Shown here: positions 8,529 to 17,419 of the stretch, piece by piece
Numbering within the stretch: the stretch's first letter is position 1
Layout: each line of letters begins with the position of its first letter
From: Falsiroseomonas tokyonensis
GTDB taxonomy: Bacteria; Pseudomonadota; Alphaproteobacteria; Acetobacterales; Acetobacteraceae
Length of the DNA stretch: 64,000 nucleotides
Reading direction: 5' to 3'
NCBI RefSeq assembly: GCF_019024325.1
Contig: NZ_JAFNJS010000003.1
Span: forward strand, 372,001-436,000
The notes under the pieces: model-generated
What the model was told of the DNA's origin: nothing
Databases searched by the model: none
The model's input: only the letters and a program-made list of their open reading frames with translations
Program-made: the position numbers and the translations under genes

Positions 8529-9431
8529 TCAGGCGAGGTCGGGAAGCTCCCGCGCCGCCAGGATATTGCGAACGCCGTCGGTCATCGCGCCCAGCGTGGC
8601 GGGCGACACCGCCTCCAGCTTCGAGCGCGGCTCGATATTCCAGAATTGGAAGCCCAATTCGGCGAACTGCTCCACCAGTTCCGCGGCACTGCTGCCCTGC
8701 GCGGCCAGCATGCCCGGGGCGAATTCGAACATCACCTTCGCCTTGGGCGAACGCGCCAGCAACGCGCGCATGCCGCGCACGGCGCGGGCCTCGGTGCCTT
8801 CCACATCCATCTTCACCACATCCACGGTGAAGGACGGGTCGGGGAACAGGTCGTCCAGCGCCACCACGCGGCAGGCCCGGGTCTGGCCACCCTCCGGCAC
8901 ATGGCCGGGCGTGACCGTCAGATGCCCGCCGCCGCCCCAGGCCCAGGAAAACAGCAGCTCCGCCGTGCCTTCCTCGGCACCCACCGCCATGTTGTTCACC
9001 CGGGCATGGTCCGACAGCCCATTCACCGCGAGGGAACGGGCCAGCAGCGCGGCGAAGCGCGGATTGGGCTCGAAGGCCTCCACCCGCCCGGTGGGGCCGG
9101 TGGCCAGCGCGCCCAGCAGCGCATAGACCCCGAGATGCGCGCCGAGGTCGAGCACCGTGTCGCCCGGGCGGATCAGCCTCTCATAGAGGCGGGTATAGTT
9201 GGTCTCCCAGGTGCCATCGATCAGCAGATGCGGGGCGATGTCATTGCCGCGGGTATCGACGAACATCTTCAGCCGGCCCTGCAGCAGGGTCAGCGCGGTG
9301 TGGTCGCCCAGATAGACGCTGGGCGTGTAGTGCACCGGGTGAACCCGCGCGGCGAAATAGGCGATCGTTTCTTCCAACCGTCGCTGCAGGCGCATCAGGT
9401 TGCGGGGGAGCGACATCAGGTCACGCATCAT
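8529..9431 (-). CDS. FkbM family methyltransferase
   Basis: A 300-residue protein with the FkbM methyltransferase core. The SAM site is DTVLDLGAHLGVYALL at about residues 92-107, followed by VEAFEPNPRFAALL (motif with acidic ribose ligand) and VDVVKMDVEGTEARAVRGM, the strongly conserved FkbM D-V-E-G-x-E box. The first 80 residues are less typical and include an N-terminal basic helix. FkbM proteins O-methylate sugars or polyketides; many stand in surface polysaccharide clusters. Here it lies between a second methyltransferase-like gene and an MFS transporter. Start taken as ATG 9431 (a tandem ATG ATG). Confidence 0.9.
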   Translation of the reverse strand: MMRDLMSLPRNLMRLQRRLEETIAYFAARVHPVHYTPSVYLGDHTALTLLQGRLKMFVDTRGNDIAPHLLIDGTWETNYTRLYERLIRPGDTVLDLGAHLGVYALLGALATGPTGRVEAFEPNPRFAALLARSLAVNGLSDHARVNNMAVGAEEGTAELLFSWAWGGGGHLTVTPGHVPEGGQTRACRVVALDDLFPDPSFTVDVVKMDVEGTEARAVRGMRALLARSPKAKVMFEFAPGMLAAQGSSAAELVEQFAELGFQFWNIEPRSKLEAVSPATLGAMTDGVRNILAARELPDLA

Positions 9432-9613
9432 CCGGCAGGCAGCCTCCGATCGGGCGCGACTTTGGGGAAGCCGGTCGCTTCGGACCAGCTTCTGCCCCCG
9501 AGGCGGGGAAATCCAAGGCCGCGATGGCGCCGCGGCGCAGGGGCGCTGGGCCCTGCTGCTTTACCGGAAGGGTTCGCGAAAAAGAAGTGTCGGGGCCCTG
9601 GCCTGCCGGCGCC

Positions 9614-10699
9614 TCAGCCCTGCGCGCCGGCCTTGCGCAGCACCAGGCCGAAGCTGGTCAGCACTGAACTGCCATGCCGCTGCTTCGGCCGGGGCGGGCC
9701 ATCGGGCCGGGCGGAGACCTCGGCATCCTCCGCATCCAGCCCGGGATGCAGGTTCACCGGCAGCATCTCATGCCCCTGGGACCGGATGCGCGCGGCCAGC
9801 GTTTCCAGGTCCTGGCGGCGCAGCGCGCAGAGGCTGGGGTGGCGCAGCAGGGCGGTGTCGGAGCTGATATTGAGGTTGAAGGTATGCGCCGAAATCCCGC
9901 CCGGCTTCAGCACCCGAAGGCTCTCCTCGAGGAAGGCGGCCGCCGCCTCCACCGGGCCCAGGCGGTCCAGGGCGGAGGCCGACCAGCAGAAGTCGAACTG
10001 CCCGTCGAGATCGGCCGGAAGCTGCCGCATGTCGAGGGTGCGGTAGTCCACCAGCTGCTCGAAATCCTCCAGGTGCAGGATCTCGGGGTAGAACAGCCCC
10101 ATCCGCTCCGCCCCCTCGGGCAGGGCAAGCGCCTCGGCCGCCAGGTCGCTGGCCAGCACCTGCACACCGCGGGAGGCGAGGAGGGAGGGGATGCGTTCCC
10201 GCCCGACGCCGAGGCCGAGGCCGCGCCGCCCCTGCGCCACCATGCCATGGGTGGCGAGGACGGAGACGATCCAGGCCTGCTCCCAGCTCCGCCGACTGCG
10301 CATGGGCGACATGCCCATCGCCTGCATGATCTCGGTGAAGGCCGGGTCGTCGAATTGCGCCGCGGTGCACATCTGGCCCACCGGGTCTTCCAGGCTGGGC
10401 GGGGCGAAGCGGAAGGGAAAGGCCGGGTCGGCGGGTGGGCGCATCAGGAAGATCGGCATGCCGTAGGTCGGCACGCCATCCGGGATGCTGTCGAAGAAGT
10501 CGTGGAATTCCCAGGTCTCGGCGAAGACGCGGCGCAGCGTCGCCAGGTCCGGCAGAGTCCGCTGGTTTTCGATCTCCTCCTGGGTGAAGGGGTCGCGGCT
10601 GATCAGCAGGCGGAAAGCCCAGGTCACGGCCTCGGCGCTCAGCTTAGGCTCCGGCTTCGCCGCCGCCGGCGCGTCCTGTCCCGCCTGCTGCTCCATCAT
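9614..10699 (-). CDS. SAM methyltransferase-like protein, substrate unknown
   Basis: A 361-residue protein. The middle carries a degenerate class I SAM fold: GRRGLGLGVGRERIPSLLAS (glycine-rich loop, about residues 168-187), VQVLASDLAAEAL with the acidic residue after strand 2, then FDFCWSASALDRLGPVEAA and LRVLKPGGISAHTFNLN, the post-motif Leu-Lys-Pro-Gly-Gly loop seen in small-molecule methyltransferases. The N-terminal 100 residues form a separate helical region. Its start ATG overlaps the stop of bcp by four bases (ATGA), so translation is probably coupled. It is followed by a 182-base gap and the FkbM gene. The target is not deducible. Confidence 0.75.
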   Translation of the reverse strand: MMEQQAGQDAPAAAKPEPKLSAEAVTWAFRLLISRDPFTQEEIENQRTLPDLATLRRVFAETWEFHDFFDSIPDGVPTYGMPIFLMRPPADPAFPFRFAPPSLEDPVGQMCTAAQFDDPAFTEIMQAMGMSPMRSRRSWEQAWIVSVLATHGMVAQGRRGLGLGVGRERIPSLLASRGVQVLASDLAAEALALPEGAERMGLFYPEILHLEDFEQLVDYRTLDMRQLPADLDGQFDFCWSASALDRLGPVEAAAAFLEESLRVLKPGGISAHTFNLNISSDTALLRHPSLCALRRQDLETLAARIRSQGHEMLPVNLHPGLDAEDAEVSARPDGPPRPKQRHGSSVLTSFGLVLRKAGAQG

Positions 10700-11178
10700 A
10701 GCTCCTTCGCGGCTTCCAGCACCTGCGCGGCATGCGCCTCGGGCTTCACCTTGCGCCAGACCTTGGCGATCCGCCCATCCGCGGCCACCAGGAAGCTGGA
10801 GCGCTCCATGCCCATATAGGTTTTCCCATACATCGACTTCTCGACCCAGACACCATAGGCCTCGGCCACCTTGTGGTCCTCGTCGGAGGCGAGCGGGAAG
10901 GTCAGGTTGAATTTCTGGGCGAATTTCTCGATCGGCTTCATCGGGTCGGGCGAGACGCCGATGACGGTCAGGCCGGTCTTGCCGAGCGCTGGCAGCGCCT
11001 CCTGGATGCCGCAGGCCTGCTTGGTGCAGCCGGGCGTATCCGCCTTCGGGTAGAAATACAGCAGGAAGGGCTTTCCCTTCAGCTCCGCCAGGCTGACGGA
11101 GCGGCCGCCGGAGGCGGGCATGGTGAAGTCGGGCGCGGGTTTGCCTTCAAGGGGGGCACCTTCGGTGGCGGTCGTCAT
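10696..11178 (-). CDS. bcp: Thioredoxin-dependent thiol peroxidase (Bcp/PrxQ)
   Basis: A 160-residue atypical 2-Cys peroxiredoxin that reduces hydroperoxides using thioredoxin. The peroxidatic Cys is in YFYPKADTPGCTKQACGIQ (about residues 42-60), where T-P-G-C-T-x-x-A-C also supplies the resolving Cys five residues later, as in the BCP/PrxQ class. MERSSFLVAADGRIAKVWR is the conserved substrate-facing C-terminal part. It is 11 bases downstream of glnE and overlaps the following gene by four bases, so it sits inside a cotranscribed unit. Confidence 0.94.
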   Translation of the reverse strand: MTTATEGAPLEGKPAPDFTMPASGGRSVSLAELKGKPFLLYFYPKADTPGCTKQACGIQEALPALGKTGLTVIGVSPDPMKPIEKFAQKFNLTFPLASDEDHKVAEAYGVWVEKSMYGKTYMGMERSSFLVAADGRIAKVWRKVKPEAHAAQVLEAAKEL

Positions 11179-11189
11179 GGCGGGCTCCT

Positions 11190-14100
11190 TCAGGCGGATT
11201 GGGGGTCGCCGAGATGGCGGGTGAAGCTGGCGCGCACCTGGGCGGCCATGGCGCGCATCTGTGCGCGGTAGCCGGGTTGGTCAACCGCGGGGCCGGGCAG
11301 CAGCCGCGCGGTGGCCGCCAGCAGCGCCAGCGCCACCGGCTCGGGCAAGACCTCCTCCGGCCAGCGGCCCACGGTCAGGCGCAGATGCGCGGTGATGGCG
11401 CGCCAGAGCCGGTCGGCCGCCACCAGCGTCTCCACCTCCTCCGCCGGCAGGATCCGTGCCTTGGCCAGCGCCGCCAGCGCCAGCCGGGTGGTGGGGGAGA
11501 TGACGGCCGGCAGCCGGTGGGCATGGGCCACCTGCAACGCCTGGGAGATGAACTCCACCTCCACCAGGCCCCCCGGCATGTGCTTCACATCCCAGGGCCC
11601 ATCCGCCGGCAGGTCGCGCAGCATGCGCGCGCGCATGGACCGCGCATCGGCCAGCACCTGGGCGGCATCCGCGGCGCGGGTCTGCGCCTGGCGGATTGCC
11701 GCCTCCACCTTGCGCTTCAAGGCCGGCGCCCCGGCGACGAAGCGGGCCCGGGTCAGCGCCATGCGTTCCCAGGTCCAGGCCGATTCCGTGTGGTAACGGG
11801 CGAAGGCGGAAAGCGAGACGGCGACCGGCCCCTTCGAGCCGGAGGGCCGCAGCCGCATATCCACCTCGTACAGCCGCCCCTCCGCCCCCGGCGCGGTCAG
11901 CGCGCCCACCACCTGGTTGGCCAGTCGCGCGAAATACTGCGAGGGGGCCAGGGACTTGGCGCCGCCCGCGCTTTCCGGCGCATCCGCGGCGTGGTCATAG
12001 ACCAGGATCAGGTCGAGATCGGAGCCCGGCAGCATGTCCCGCCCGCCGAGCTTGCCCAGCGCCACCACGCCCAGCGCCCCGCCGGCCACCTTGCCGTGGC
12101 GGCGGGCGAAATCCTGGGCGATGCGCGGCATCAGCGCGCCGATCGCGGCATCGGCCAGGGCGCTGCGGGCCAGTCCCGCTTCGTCCGTCTCCAGCCGGCC
12201 TTCCAGCGCCGCCGCATCGATCTCGAATTTGCCCTCGGTCACCAGGCGCCGCGCCGCCTCCAGCGCCTCCTCCAGGAAGCGGGCGTCCTTGACCAGGGCG
12301 GGCAGGGAGGAAGCGGGGTCGGTGCCGGGCGCGGCATGGCCGGCGAGCAGCCCGTCCAGCGCCGCGGCGTTGCGGGCGAAGTGGTCGGCCAGTTGCGGCG
12401 CGGCGCCGAGCACGAAGGCCAGCCGGTCCAGCAGCGCCGGGTTGCGCGTCAGCAGCGAGAGCACCTGCACGCCGGTGCTCATCCGCGCCAGCGCCGCATC
12501 GAAGCGCATCAGCGCCGCATCCGGCTGCGGCTGTTTTGCCAGTGCGGCCAGCAGGCTCGGCATCAGCGCCGTCAGCAGCTCCCGCGCCCTTTCGCTGCGG
12601 GTGGCGCGCGCCCGGCCGTGATGCCAACCGCGCACGGTGGCGGCCACGGCGCCGGGGTTCTGGAAGCCCAGGCCGCGCAGGGTTTCCAGCGTCGCAGGAT
12701 CATCCTCCACGCCCGTGAAGACCAGGTCGCCCTGCACCCCGTCGGCGGCCGAAAGATCGGGCGCCGTCTCGAACAGCCCGGCATAGCGCCGCTCCACCCT
12801 GGTCAGGTGGCCGGTCAGCGCATGGGCAAAGGCCTCGGGCGTGGCGAAGCCGAGGAAGGAGGCGATATTGGCCAGCCCTTCCGCATCCTCCGGCAGCCTG
12901 TGCGTCTGCCGGTCCGCCACCATCTGCAGCCGGTGTTCCACCTGGCGCAGGAAGCCATAGGCATCGGCGAGGTCCGCCGCCGCCCGGCGGTCGATTTTGC
13001 CGGCGGCGGCCAGCGCCGCCAGGGCGCCCAGCGTGGTCGGGTCGCGCAGGCCGGGGTCGCGGCCGCCCCAGATCAGCTGCAGCACCTGCACCGTGAACTC
13101 GATCTCGCGGATGCCGCCGCGGCCGAGCTTCACGTCGTGGCCCGCGACCTGCACCTCGGCATGCGCGCCCTTGTGTCCCTTATGGGCGTGGATCTGGCGC
13201 TTGATCGAATGGATATCCGCGACGGCCGCGAAATCCAGGTGCCGGCGCCAGACGAAGGGCCGGATCTCCCGCAGGAAATGCTCGCCGAGGGTGCGGTCGC
13301 CGGCCACCGGCCGCGCCTTGATCATGGCGGCGCGTTCCCAGTTCTGGCCCATGCTCTCGTAGTAGATGATGGCCGCCGGCAGGCTCACCGCCAGCGGGGT
13401 GGCCGCAGGATCGGGCCGCAGCCGCAGGTCGGTGCGGAAGCAGTAGCCATCCTCCGTCCGCTCATCCAGCAGCCGCACAAGGTCGCGGGCGAGCCGGACA
13501 TAGATGGCGCCCGCCCGGTCGGCATCGTAGGTTGCGGCCTCCGGGTCATACAGCACCATGAGGTCGATATCCGAGGAGTAGTTCAACTCCCGCCCGCCGA
13601 GCTTGCCCATGCCGAGCACCACAAGGCCAGAGCCCTTGCAGGTGGCGCGCGGGTCGTGCCGCGCCGCGCCGCCGGCCAGCTTCAGGTCGCCGCGCGCCTG
13701 TGCCTCCCGCAGCAGATGCGCGCAGGCATAGTCGGTGCAGGCATCGGCGAGGTCCGACAGCGCCCCCGTCACCCGGTCCAGCGCCCAGAATCCCAGGATA
13801 TCGGCCACCGCCGCGATCAGGGCGGCCTGGCGCTTGGCCTGGCGCAGCAGGCTGGCGACGCCGGCGCGGGTGGCGGCCGGATCGGCGCGGCCCAGCGGGT
13901 CCAGCGCCAGGGCGAAGGTGGCATCCGGCCCGCGTTCCAGCAGCCGCAGCAGCGTGGCCGATTCGCGCAGCGCCAGGTCCGAAAGATAGGGGCTGTGCCC
14001 GCCCAGCGCCGCGAGCAGCGCGGCACCCTCGGCCGAGGACGCGAAGCCGCGCTCGGCCGTGCCGCGTTCGGCGAAGCGGGCGACCAGCATGGCGGCCGCC

Positions 14101-14213
14101 TCCGCATCATGCGGCGGGGGCAGCGCGGCGGCCCGCAGGCTCGGGACGGGGTCCGGGCTGCGCGGGGGAAGCGTAGCCTGTGCCAGCCTGGCCGGCGCGC
14201 GGGTCTTGGGCAT
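11190..14213 (-). CDS. glnE: Bifunctional glutamine synthetase adenylyltransferase / adenylyl-removing enzyme
   Basis: A 1007-residue protein matching GlnE, which adenylylates and deadenylylates glutamine synthetase in response to PII and glutamine. Two nucleotidyltransferase domains are visible. The N-terminal deadenylylase domain has LGMGKLGGRELNYSSDIDLM (about residues 198-217) and the C-terminal adenylylase domain has LGKLGGRDMLPGSDLDLI (about residues 713-730); each holds the paired Asp of the G-S-D-x-D motif. Linker motifs such as GRGGIREIEFTVQ and MPGGLVEVEFISQ follow each domain, as expected. The first about 35 residues are Pro/Ala-rich. Its start lies only 17 bases from the divergent YhdP-like gene, leaving a very short shared promoter region. 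Confidence 0.96.
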   Translation of the reverse strand: MPKTRAPARLAQATLPPRSPDPVPSLRAAALPPPHDAEAAAMLVARFAERGTAERGFASSAEGAALLAALGGHSPYLSDLALRESATLLRLLERGPDATFALALDPLGRADPAATRAGVASLLRQAKRQAALIAAVADILGFWALDRVTGALSDLADACTDYACAHLLREAQARGDLKLAGGAARHDPRATCKGSGLVVLGMGKLGGRELNYSSDIDLMVLYDPEAATYDADRAGAIYVRLARDLVRLLDERTEDGYCFRTDLRLRPDPAATPLAVSLPAAIIYYESMGQNWERAAMIKARPVAGDRTLGEHFLREIRPFVWRRHLDFAAVADIHSIKRQIHAHKGHKGAHAEVQVAGHDVKLGRGGIREIEFTVQVLQLIWGGRDPGLRDPTTLGALAALAAAGKIDRRAAADLADAYGFLRQVEHRLQMVADRQTHRLPEDAEGLANIASFLGFATPEAFAHALTGHLTRVERRYAGLFETAPDLSAADGVQGDLVFTGVEDDPATLETLRGLGFQNPGAVAATVRGWHHGRARATRSERARELLTALMPSLLAALAKQPQPDAALMRFDAALARMSTGVQVLSLLTRNPALLDRLAFVLGAAPQLADHFARNAAALDGLLAGHAAPGTDPASSLPALVKDARFLEEALEAARRLVTEGKFEIDAAALEGRLETDEAGLARSALADAAIGALMPRIAQDFARRHGKVAGGALGVVALGKLGGRDMLPGSDLDLILVYDHAADAPESAGGAKSLAPSQYFARLANQVVGALTAPGAEGRLYEVDMRLRPSGSKGPVAVSLSAFARYHTESAWTWERMALTRARFVAGAPALKRKVEAAIRQAQTRAADAAQVLADARSMRARMLRDLPADGPWDVKHMPGGLVEVEFISQALQVAHAHRLPAVISPTTRLALAALAKARILPAEEVETLVAADRLWRAITAHLRLTVGRWPEEVLPEPVALALLAATARLLPGPAVDQPGYRAQMRAMAAQVRASFTRHLGDPQSA

Positions 14214-14230
14214 CGGCGGGCAGGGTGGCG

Positions 14231-17200
14231 ATGAGGCAAGCCGCCGGTCAAGTGGCGCGGGAGGCGCATCGCCTCCTGCACCTGCTGCTCGGCCTGGTGC
14301 TGGTGCTGCTGCTGGCCATGGGACTCGGCGCCTGGCGCCTGTCCCAGGGGCCGATCGAACTGCCCTTCCTGGCCGAGGCGATCGCCGACCGGGTGAACCA
14401 GCCCGGGCCGGATGGCAGCCTGCCGGCGACCCGGCTGGCCGTGGGCAGCGCCAGCATCCGCTGGCAGGGCTGGCGGGAGGGCCATTCCACCCCGGTGGAG
14501 CTGCACCTAGCCGGGGTGCAGCTGCGCGACCCGGATGGCGCCATGCGCATGGACCTGCCGGATGCCGCGGTCAGCCTCTCCCTCCCCTGGCTGCTGCGTG
14601 GGGAGCTGGCGCCGCGCCGGCTGGAGCTGCAGCGCCCCGCCCTGCTGCTGCGCCGCGCGGCGGATGGCCAGGTGACGCTGCGGCTGGGCGATGCGGCCGC
14701 GCTTGAGGCTTCCTCGCCCGAGGCCTCCGCGCCGGAGGAGGTGGCGCCGGAGAAGCTGCTGGCCGATCTGATGCGCCCGCCCTCCGACGACACGCCGCTG
14801 GCGGCGCTCGAATCGCTGCGCATCCTGGATGGCCGGATCGTGGTGGAGGATGCGGCCCTCGGCGCCACCTGGGTGCTGGACGGCGCCGAGGTCACGCTGC
14901 GCCGCCGGCTGGGCGGCGGGCTGCTGGGCGATGCCGAGGCGACGCTGCTGCTGGGGACGGAACGCGTGCCGATCCGCATCGCGGCCGAGGCCTCCGAGGC
15001 CGAGGGCGGTGGGCCGGCCGCGGTCGCGCTGCGCCTGCTGCTGCCGGAGCTGCGGCCGATGCTGCTGGCTGCCGCGGCACCGGGCCTGGCCCCGCTGTCC
15101 CGGCTGGATGCCACGGCGCGGATCGAGGCGCGGGCGCGCTTCGATGCCAGCGGCACCTTCCACGGAATGCAGGCGGAGCTTTCGACCGGCGCAGGCGCGC
15201 TGGACCTCGGCGAGGGACGGCGCATCGCCATGGCCCGGCTCGACCTGGCGCTGGAAGCCGCGCCGGGGCGGCTGGCCGTGCCGCGCGCCGGCCTGCTGCT
15301 GGCCGGCCCCGCCCCGCCCACCGTCACGCTATCCGCCGAGGCCCGGCGCGGGGAGGGCGGCTGGCGCGGCGACGCGACGCTCGGGCTGGATGCCGTGCCG
15401 GTGGCCGATCTCGGCCGGCATTGGCCGGAGGGCCTGGCCCCGCATGTGCGCAGCTGGATCGTGCAGAACCTGACCGCCGGCACGGCGCGCGACGGGCAGT
15501 GGCGGATCCAGGCCGAGGCCGGGCCGGACCTCTCCGGCTTCCGCCTCACCAACCTCGACGGCCGGCTGGATGTGGCGGATGCGACGGTGCATTGGCTGCG
15601 GCCGATCCCGCCCGCCGAACGCGCCACCGGCCGCGTCACCTTCGGGCTGGAGGAGATCGCCATGCGGGTCACCGGCGGCCGGCAATCCGGCGGCGCGGTG
15701 ACGGTGCGCGATGGCACCGTCCGCTTCCTGCTGCCGCCGGGCGGGCAGGATGTGGCGGAGATGGTCTTCAACCTGGCCGGCCCCATCCCCGATGCCCTGG
15801 CCGTGGTGCAGCACCCGCGGCTGAAGCTGTTCGAGCGCCGCCCGCTGCCCATCAAGGACCCGCGCGGCAGCATGGAGGGGCGGCTTTCCATCAGCTTCCC
15901 GCTGCTGGCCGACCTGCCGGTGGAGCGGCTGCAGATCGGCGTCCAGGCGCGGCTGCGGGAGGTGCGGATGGCCGATGTGCTGCTCGGCCGGCCGCTGGAA
16001 CGCGGCACGGTGGAGCTGACCGTGGACAATAACGGCCTGCGCGCGACCGGCACCGCGACGCTGGCCGAGATCGCCGCCCGGCTGACCGTGGAGATGGATT
16101 TCCGCAACGGCCCCGGCACGCAGATCGTGATGCGGGAGACGGTGCGGGCGGAGACCGATGCGCGGAAGCTGGTGGCGCTGGGCCTGGCCTTCTCCGAGGT
16201 GATCGAGGGGCCGGTCGGCCTCGATATCCGCACCGAGCGCCGCCGCAACGGCCAGGGCCGCGCCAATATCCGGGCCGAGCTGCGCGAGGCCCGGCTGATG
16301 ATCGACCCGCTCGCCTTCGTGAAGCCGCCCGGCCAGAACGCGGGCGGCGAGATGGTGCTGCGCCTGGCCGGGGAGAATCTGGAGGCGATCGAGAGCTTCC
16401 GGGTGGAGGGACCCTCGCTGCGCCTGCGCGGCAGCGCCAGCTTCACCCGCGGCACGCGGCTGGAACGCGTGGTGGTGACGGAAGGCCTGGTGGAGGACAG
16501 CCGCTTCACCGGCGAGGCGCGGCCGCCGCTGGAGCCGGGCAGCCCCTGGGCGCTGACGCTGCGCGGCCCGGTGCTCGACCTGCGCCGCGCGCTGGCGGAT
16601 GAGACGCCGGCCACCGATGCGGGCGATGCCGAGCGCGGCCCCTCCTTCGCCGCGGATGCGCGCTTCGAGCGGGTGCTGCTCGGCCCCGGGCGGCAGCTCT
16701 CCGCCGTCATGGCGCAGGTGCGCGTCGATGCGCTGGGCGTGGTGCGGGCTGGCAGCCTGACCGGCCAGGCCGGGCCGCGCGGGCGGTTCGAGGCGCAGAT
16801 CGCGCCCGCCGGCAACGGCCGGTCGCTGCGGCTGGAGGCGGAGGATGCGGGCGCGCTGCTCGGCAGTTTCGATGTGCTGCGCAAGCTGGAGGGCGGGCGG
16901 CTGTCCGTCACCGCCGCCTATGCCAGCAACCGCCCGGGCGCGGCGCTGTCCGGCACGGCGGAGATGACGGATTTCGCGGTGCGCGGCGCGCCCAGCGTGG
17001 CCAAGCTGCTGCAGGCCATGACGCTGTATGGGCTGGTGGAGGCGGCCTCCGGCCCCGGCCTCGGCTTCTCCCGCCTCATCGCCCCCTTCAGCCTGACGCC
17101 GGAGACGCTGACGTTGGGGGAGGCGCGGGCCTTCTCCGCCTCGCTCGGCCTGACGGCCACCGGCACGCTGGATCGGCGGCGGCAGCGCCTGGCCATGTCG

Positions 17201-17419
17201 GGCACCATCGTGCCGGCCTACTTCTTCAATTCGCTGCTGGGGAACATCCCCATCTTCGGCCGGCTCTTCTCGCCCGAGGCCGGCGGCGGGCTGTTTGCCG
17301 CCACCTTCCGCATCAATGGCCCGGCCGATGACCCGCAGGTCAGCGTCAACCCCCTGGCGGCGCTGACGCCGGGTTTTCTCCGCGGGCTGTTCGGGATCGG
17401 CCAAGGGGGGAATCCGTAG
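14231..17419 (+). CDS. YhdP / AsmA-like protein (DUF3971)
   Basis: A 1062-residue protein with one N-terminal membrane helix (about residues 13-36, LLHLLLGLVLVLLLAMGLGAW) followed by a very long beta-rich periplasmic region and an AsmA-like C-terminal segment (GLVEAASGPGLGFSRLIAPF, IVPAYFFNSLLGNIPIFGRL, then GPADDPQVSVNPLAALTPGF). These features and the length match the YhdP/TamB-like group, thought to bridge the envelope and move phospholipids to the outer membrane. The ATG at 14231 is chosen because it places the membrane helix near the N-terminus; a longer frame from 14180 would overlap glnE. The 3' end overlaps the convergent DUF6311-like gene by 74 bases. Confidence 0.88.
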   Translation: MRQAAGQVAREAHRLLHLLLGLVLVLLLAMGLGAWRLSQGPIELPFLAEAIADRVNQPGPDGSLPATRLAVGSASIRWQGWREGHSTPVELHLAGVQLRDPDGAMRMDLPDAAVSLSLPWLLRGELAPRRLELQRPALLLRRAADGQVTLRLGDAAALEASSPEASAPEEVAPEKLLADLMRPPSDDTPLAALESLRILDGRIVVEDAALGATWVLDGAEVTLRRRLGGGLLGDAEATLLLGTERVPIRIAAEASEAEGGGPAAVALRLLLPELRPMLLAAAAPGLAPLSRLDATARIEARARFDASGTFHGMQAELSTGAGALDLGEGRRIAMARLDLALEAAPGRLAVPRAGLLLAGPAPPTVTLSAEARRGEGGWRGDATLGLDAVPVADLGRHWPEGLAPHVRSWIVQNLTAGTARDGQWRIQAEAGPDLSGFRLTNLDGRLDVADATVHWLRPIPPAERATGRVTFGLEEIAMRVTGGRQSGGAVTVRDGTVRFLLPPGGQDVAEMVFNLAGPIPDALAVVQHPRLKLFERRPLPIKDPRGSMEGRLSISFPLLADLPVERLQIGVQARLREVRMADVLLGRPLERGTVELTVDNNGLRATGTATLAEIAARLTVEMDFRNGPGTQIVMRETVRAETDARKLVALGLAFSEVIEGPVGLDIRTERRRNGQGRANIRAELREARLMIDPLAFVKPPGQNAGGEMVLRLAGENLEAIESFRVEGPSLRLRGSASFTRGTRLERVVVTEGLVEDSRFTGEARPPLEPGSPWALTLRGPVLDLRRALADETPATDAGDAERGPSFAADARFERVLLGPGRQLSAVMAQVRVDALGVVRAGSLTGQAGPRGRFEAQIAPAGNGRSLRLEAEDAGALLGSFDVLRKLEGGRLSVTAAYASNRPGAALSGTAEMTDFAVRGAPSVAKLLQAMTLYGLVEAASGPGLGFSRLIAPFSLTPETLTLGEARAFSASLGLTATGTLDRRRQRLAMSGTIVPAYFFNSLLGNIPIFGRLFSPEAGGGLFAATFRINGPADDPQVSVNPLAALTPGFLRGLFGIGQGGNP

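Noticed and set aside
9432-9613. A gene in the 182-base gap between the two methyltransferase genes
   Set aside because: No frame with an RBS or recognisable protein is seen, and there is no strong hairpin.
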